From the NCBI GenBank assembly GCA_021839785.1, contig JAKCAB010000164.1, forward strand, positions 1 to 6,950: a DNA stretch of 6,950 bases, written 5' to 3'. The position numbers were made by a program, and so were the translations under genes. The DNA is from a bacterium (lineage in GTDB: Bacteria > Verrucomicrobiota > Verrucomicrobiae > Limisphaerales > J093). The notes under the pieces are model-generated. The model did not search any database. It had not been told where the DNA came from and saw nothing but the letters and a program-made list of their open reading frames with translations. Shown in pieces: positions 6,235 to 6,950 of this stretch (position 1 is the stretch's first letter; every line of letters begins with the position of its first letter).

Positions 6235-6256
6235 CTGCCGGCAACGTTGCCGGTGG
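6235..6256 (+). terminator. Hairpin downstream of the permease gene
   Basis: The core CCGGCAACGTTGCCGG (6238-6253) is a perfect palindrome, giving a 6-bp stem with an ACGT loop. The stem can extend by two wobble pairs and one C-G pair to 6235-6255. It starts about 30 nt past the permease TAA, a typical distance for a terminator, but no T-run follows. It could be a factor-dependent end, an RNA stabiliser or a protein-binding palindrome. A second GC hairpin (6306-6321) follows. Confidence 0.35.
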
Positions 6257-6470
6257 CGCCGGCGCTCCGAATTTGCGCGTAACGGAAATGCCTCGTGCCT
6301 TGGTTGCCGCGTTGCCGCGGCTGACGCCAAGACCTGCGCGCCAGCTCGCCTTCGCACCATCCCGAAACGCACACGAATCCTGCTCGTTGCCAGACGTCAG
6401 GAAGTCCTGTTGGCTGCCGTCCGGGTGAATCGGCGACTCGAGACGACCTTATCCTGCGAGGTCTTTATCC

Positions 6471-6499
6471 TTGAAGCCTTTGTGCTTCTTCGATTGAAT
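6471..6499 (+). promoter_or_regulatory. Possible sigma-70-type promoter of the right-edge surface protein
   Basis: TTGAAG (6471-6476) and TTGAAT (6494-6499) each match four of six bases of the -35 and -10 consensus and are separated by 17 bp. The -10 box ends about 68 bp before the start codon. An inverted repeat GAAGC-N6-GCTTC (6473-6488) overlaps the -35 and spacer, where a repressor could act. The match is weak, and sigma-factor preferences in this lineage are not known from the window. Confidence 0.3.
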
Positions 6500-6553
6500 A
6501 CGAGCCAAGCAGCCAGGCGAACCCACAGCGGAGTCGAAAGAAACCAGAGACGC

Positions 6554-6558
6554 AGGAG
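6554..6558 (+). promoter_or_regulatory. Ribosome binding site deciding the start at 6568
   Basis: AGGAG lies 9 nt upstream of the ATG at 6568. Together with the signal peptide that follows, it supports this start for a gene with no stop codon inside the window. Confidence 0.7.
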
Positions 6559-6567
6559 AAACGCATC

Positions 6568-6950
6568 ATGAAGGCCCATTCGTTCCGCATCGTCCGCCCC
6601 ACCACCATCCATGCGATCTGTGTCGCGGTGACCTTGTTGCTGGCGATCAAAGGGCTGGGCCAGACGACCGACCTGCCCGACTCGTGGCTGGCGGCGGACC
6701 TGGGAAATCCCGCTGTGGCGGACGATGCCAGCGAGTCCGATGGCATCTTCACGATCCAGGGAGCGGGCACCGTTTCCTTGGATCAATTCCATTTCGTCCA
6801 CCGTCCGCTCACCGGCGATGGCGGCATGATCGCGCGTCTGATTCAGGCCTGGGACGACACAGGACAACAAACCTTTGCCGGCCTGATGATCCGCGATTCC
6901 CTTCTGCCCGGTTCCAAAGCGGCCGTAGTTTACTGGGACAACCGCAATTG
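6568..6950 (+). CDS. Secreted beta-sandwich surface protein, N-terminal part
   Basis: The frame opens at ATG 6568 and continues for 127 codons to the right edge, so only the N-terminus is seen. Residues 1-31 are a signal peptide with a rather long basic n-region (MKAHSFRIVR) and a hydrophobic core ICVAVTLLLAI, with cleavage probably near GLGQ/TTD. The mature part begins LPDSWLAADLGNPAVAD (37-53), then DGIFTIQGAGT (58-68), FHFVHRPLTGDGGMIARL (74-91) and FAGLMIRDSLLPGSKAAVVYW (103-123). This order, 'DIGNP - F.i.G.G - FHFv.rpl.GDG.i.Ar. - aGlMiR', is a recurrent extracellular domain of DUF1349/LamG-like beta-sandwich type, often repeated in large multi-domain proteins of Verrucomicrobiota and Planctomycetota. 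Likely role: carbohydrate or cell-surface binding; it could be the first module of a very large protein. A clear Shine-Dalgarno precedes it. The family is assigned by motif memory only. Confidence 0.8.
   Translation, partial: MKAHSFRIVRPTTIHAICVAVTLLLAIKGLGQTTDLPDSWLAADLGNPAVADDASESDGIFTIQGAGTVSLDQFHFVHRPLTGDGGMIARLIQAWDDTGQQTFAGLMIRDSLLPGSKAAVVYWDNRN

Larger units (their letters stand above)
6206..6567. other. Intergenic region with several inverted repeats
   Basis: These 362 bp follow the permease and precede a secreted-protein gene. They hold a 16-bp palindrome (6238-6253), a GCGCCGGCGC palindrome (6256-6265), an 8-bp tandem duplication GTTGCCGC (6303-6310 and 6311-6318) overlapping a GCCGCG/CGCGGC hairpin (6306-6321), two TTATCCT copies 16 bp apart (6449-6455 and 6465-6471) and a GAAGC/GCTTC inverted repeat (6473-6477 and 6484-6488). 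A 46-codon open frame from an ATG at 6289 has no ribosome binding site or recognisable motif and is not called as a gene. Confidence 0.55.

Overview
The window is visibly GC-rich with strong G/C bias at third codon positions. Its gene content points to an environmental heterotroph of the Planctomycetota-Verrucomicrobiota-Chlamydiota group, most likely Verrucomicrobiota. The grounds are two Gfo/Idh/MocA oxidoreductases with twin-arginine (Tat) signals, a secreted DUF6807 (PF14100) protein, and two secreted beta-sandwich surface proteins of a style common in that group. Planctomycetota remains possible. The lineage is inferred from these families; no rRNA or other marker gene is present.

Layout, left to right. 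Positions 1-261 (minus) hold the N-terminus of a secreted lectin-like protein that runs off the left edge. Positions 262-586 form its leader, with an 11-bp tandem repeat, two competing hairpins, and a terminator-like hairpin belonging to the next gene. Positions 587-4588 (minus) hold a three-gene cluster transcribed right to left: a Sec-secreted DUF6807 protein (3356-4588), a Tat-exported Gfo/Idh/MocA oxidoreductase (1982-3334), and a second, divergent Tat-exported Gfo/Idh/MocA oxidoreductase (587-1939). The gaps are 21 and 42 bp, so one transcript is likely. Positions 4589-4960 are a divergent intergenic region with a perfect 16-bp palindrome followed by a T-run. Positions 4961-6205 (plus) encode an ArsB/NhaD-superfamily membrane permease. 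Positions 6206-6567 are non-coding, with several hairpins and a possible promoter. Positions 6568-6950 (plus) hold the N-terminus of a second secreted surface protein that runs off the right edge.

How the genes may work together: the three cluster products are all predicted to leave the cytoplasm. Secreted Gfo/Idh/MocA enzymes are known to be exported folded, with their nicotinamide cofactor bound, and members of this family oxidise sugars and glycosides. A plausible reading is a periplasmic sugar or glycoside oxidation module in which DUF6807 acts on the carbohydrate as a binding or processing partner. The substrate is unknown. No known 3-keto-glycoside cleavage gene (DUF1080 hydrolase, sugar-isomerase-like lyase) lies within the window. 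The permease is divergent and may be unrelated.

Most notable for follow-up: both oxidoreductases depart from the family's catalytic pattern, each differently; the palindrome between the divergent genes; and the helically phased 11-bp repeats upstream of the lectin-like gene. No mobile element, CRISPR array, tRNA or rRNA was seen.
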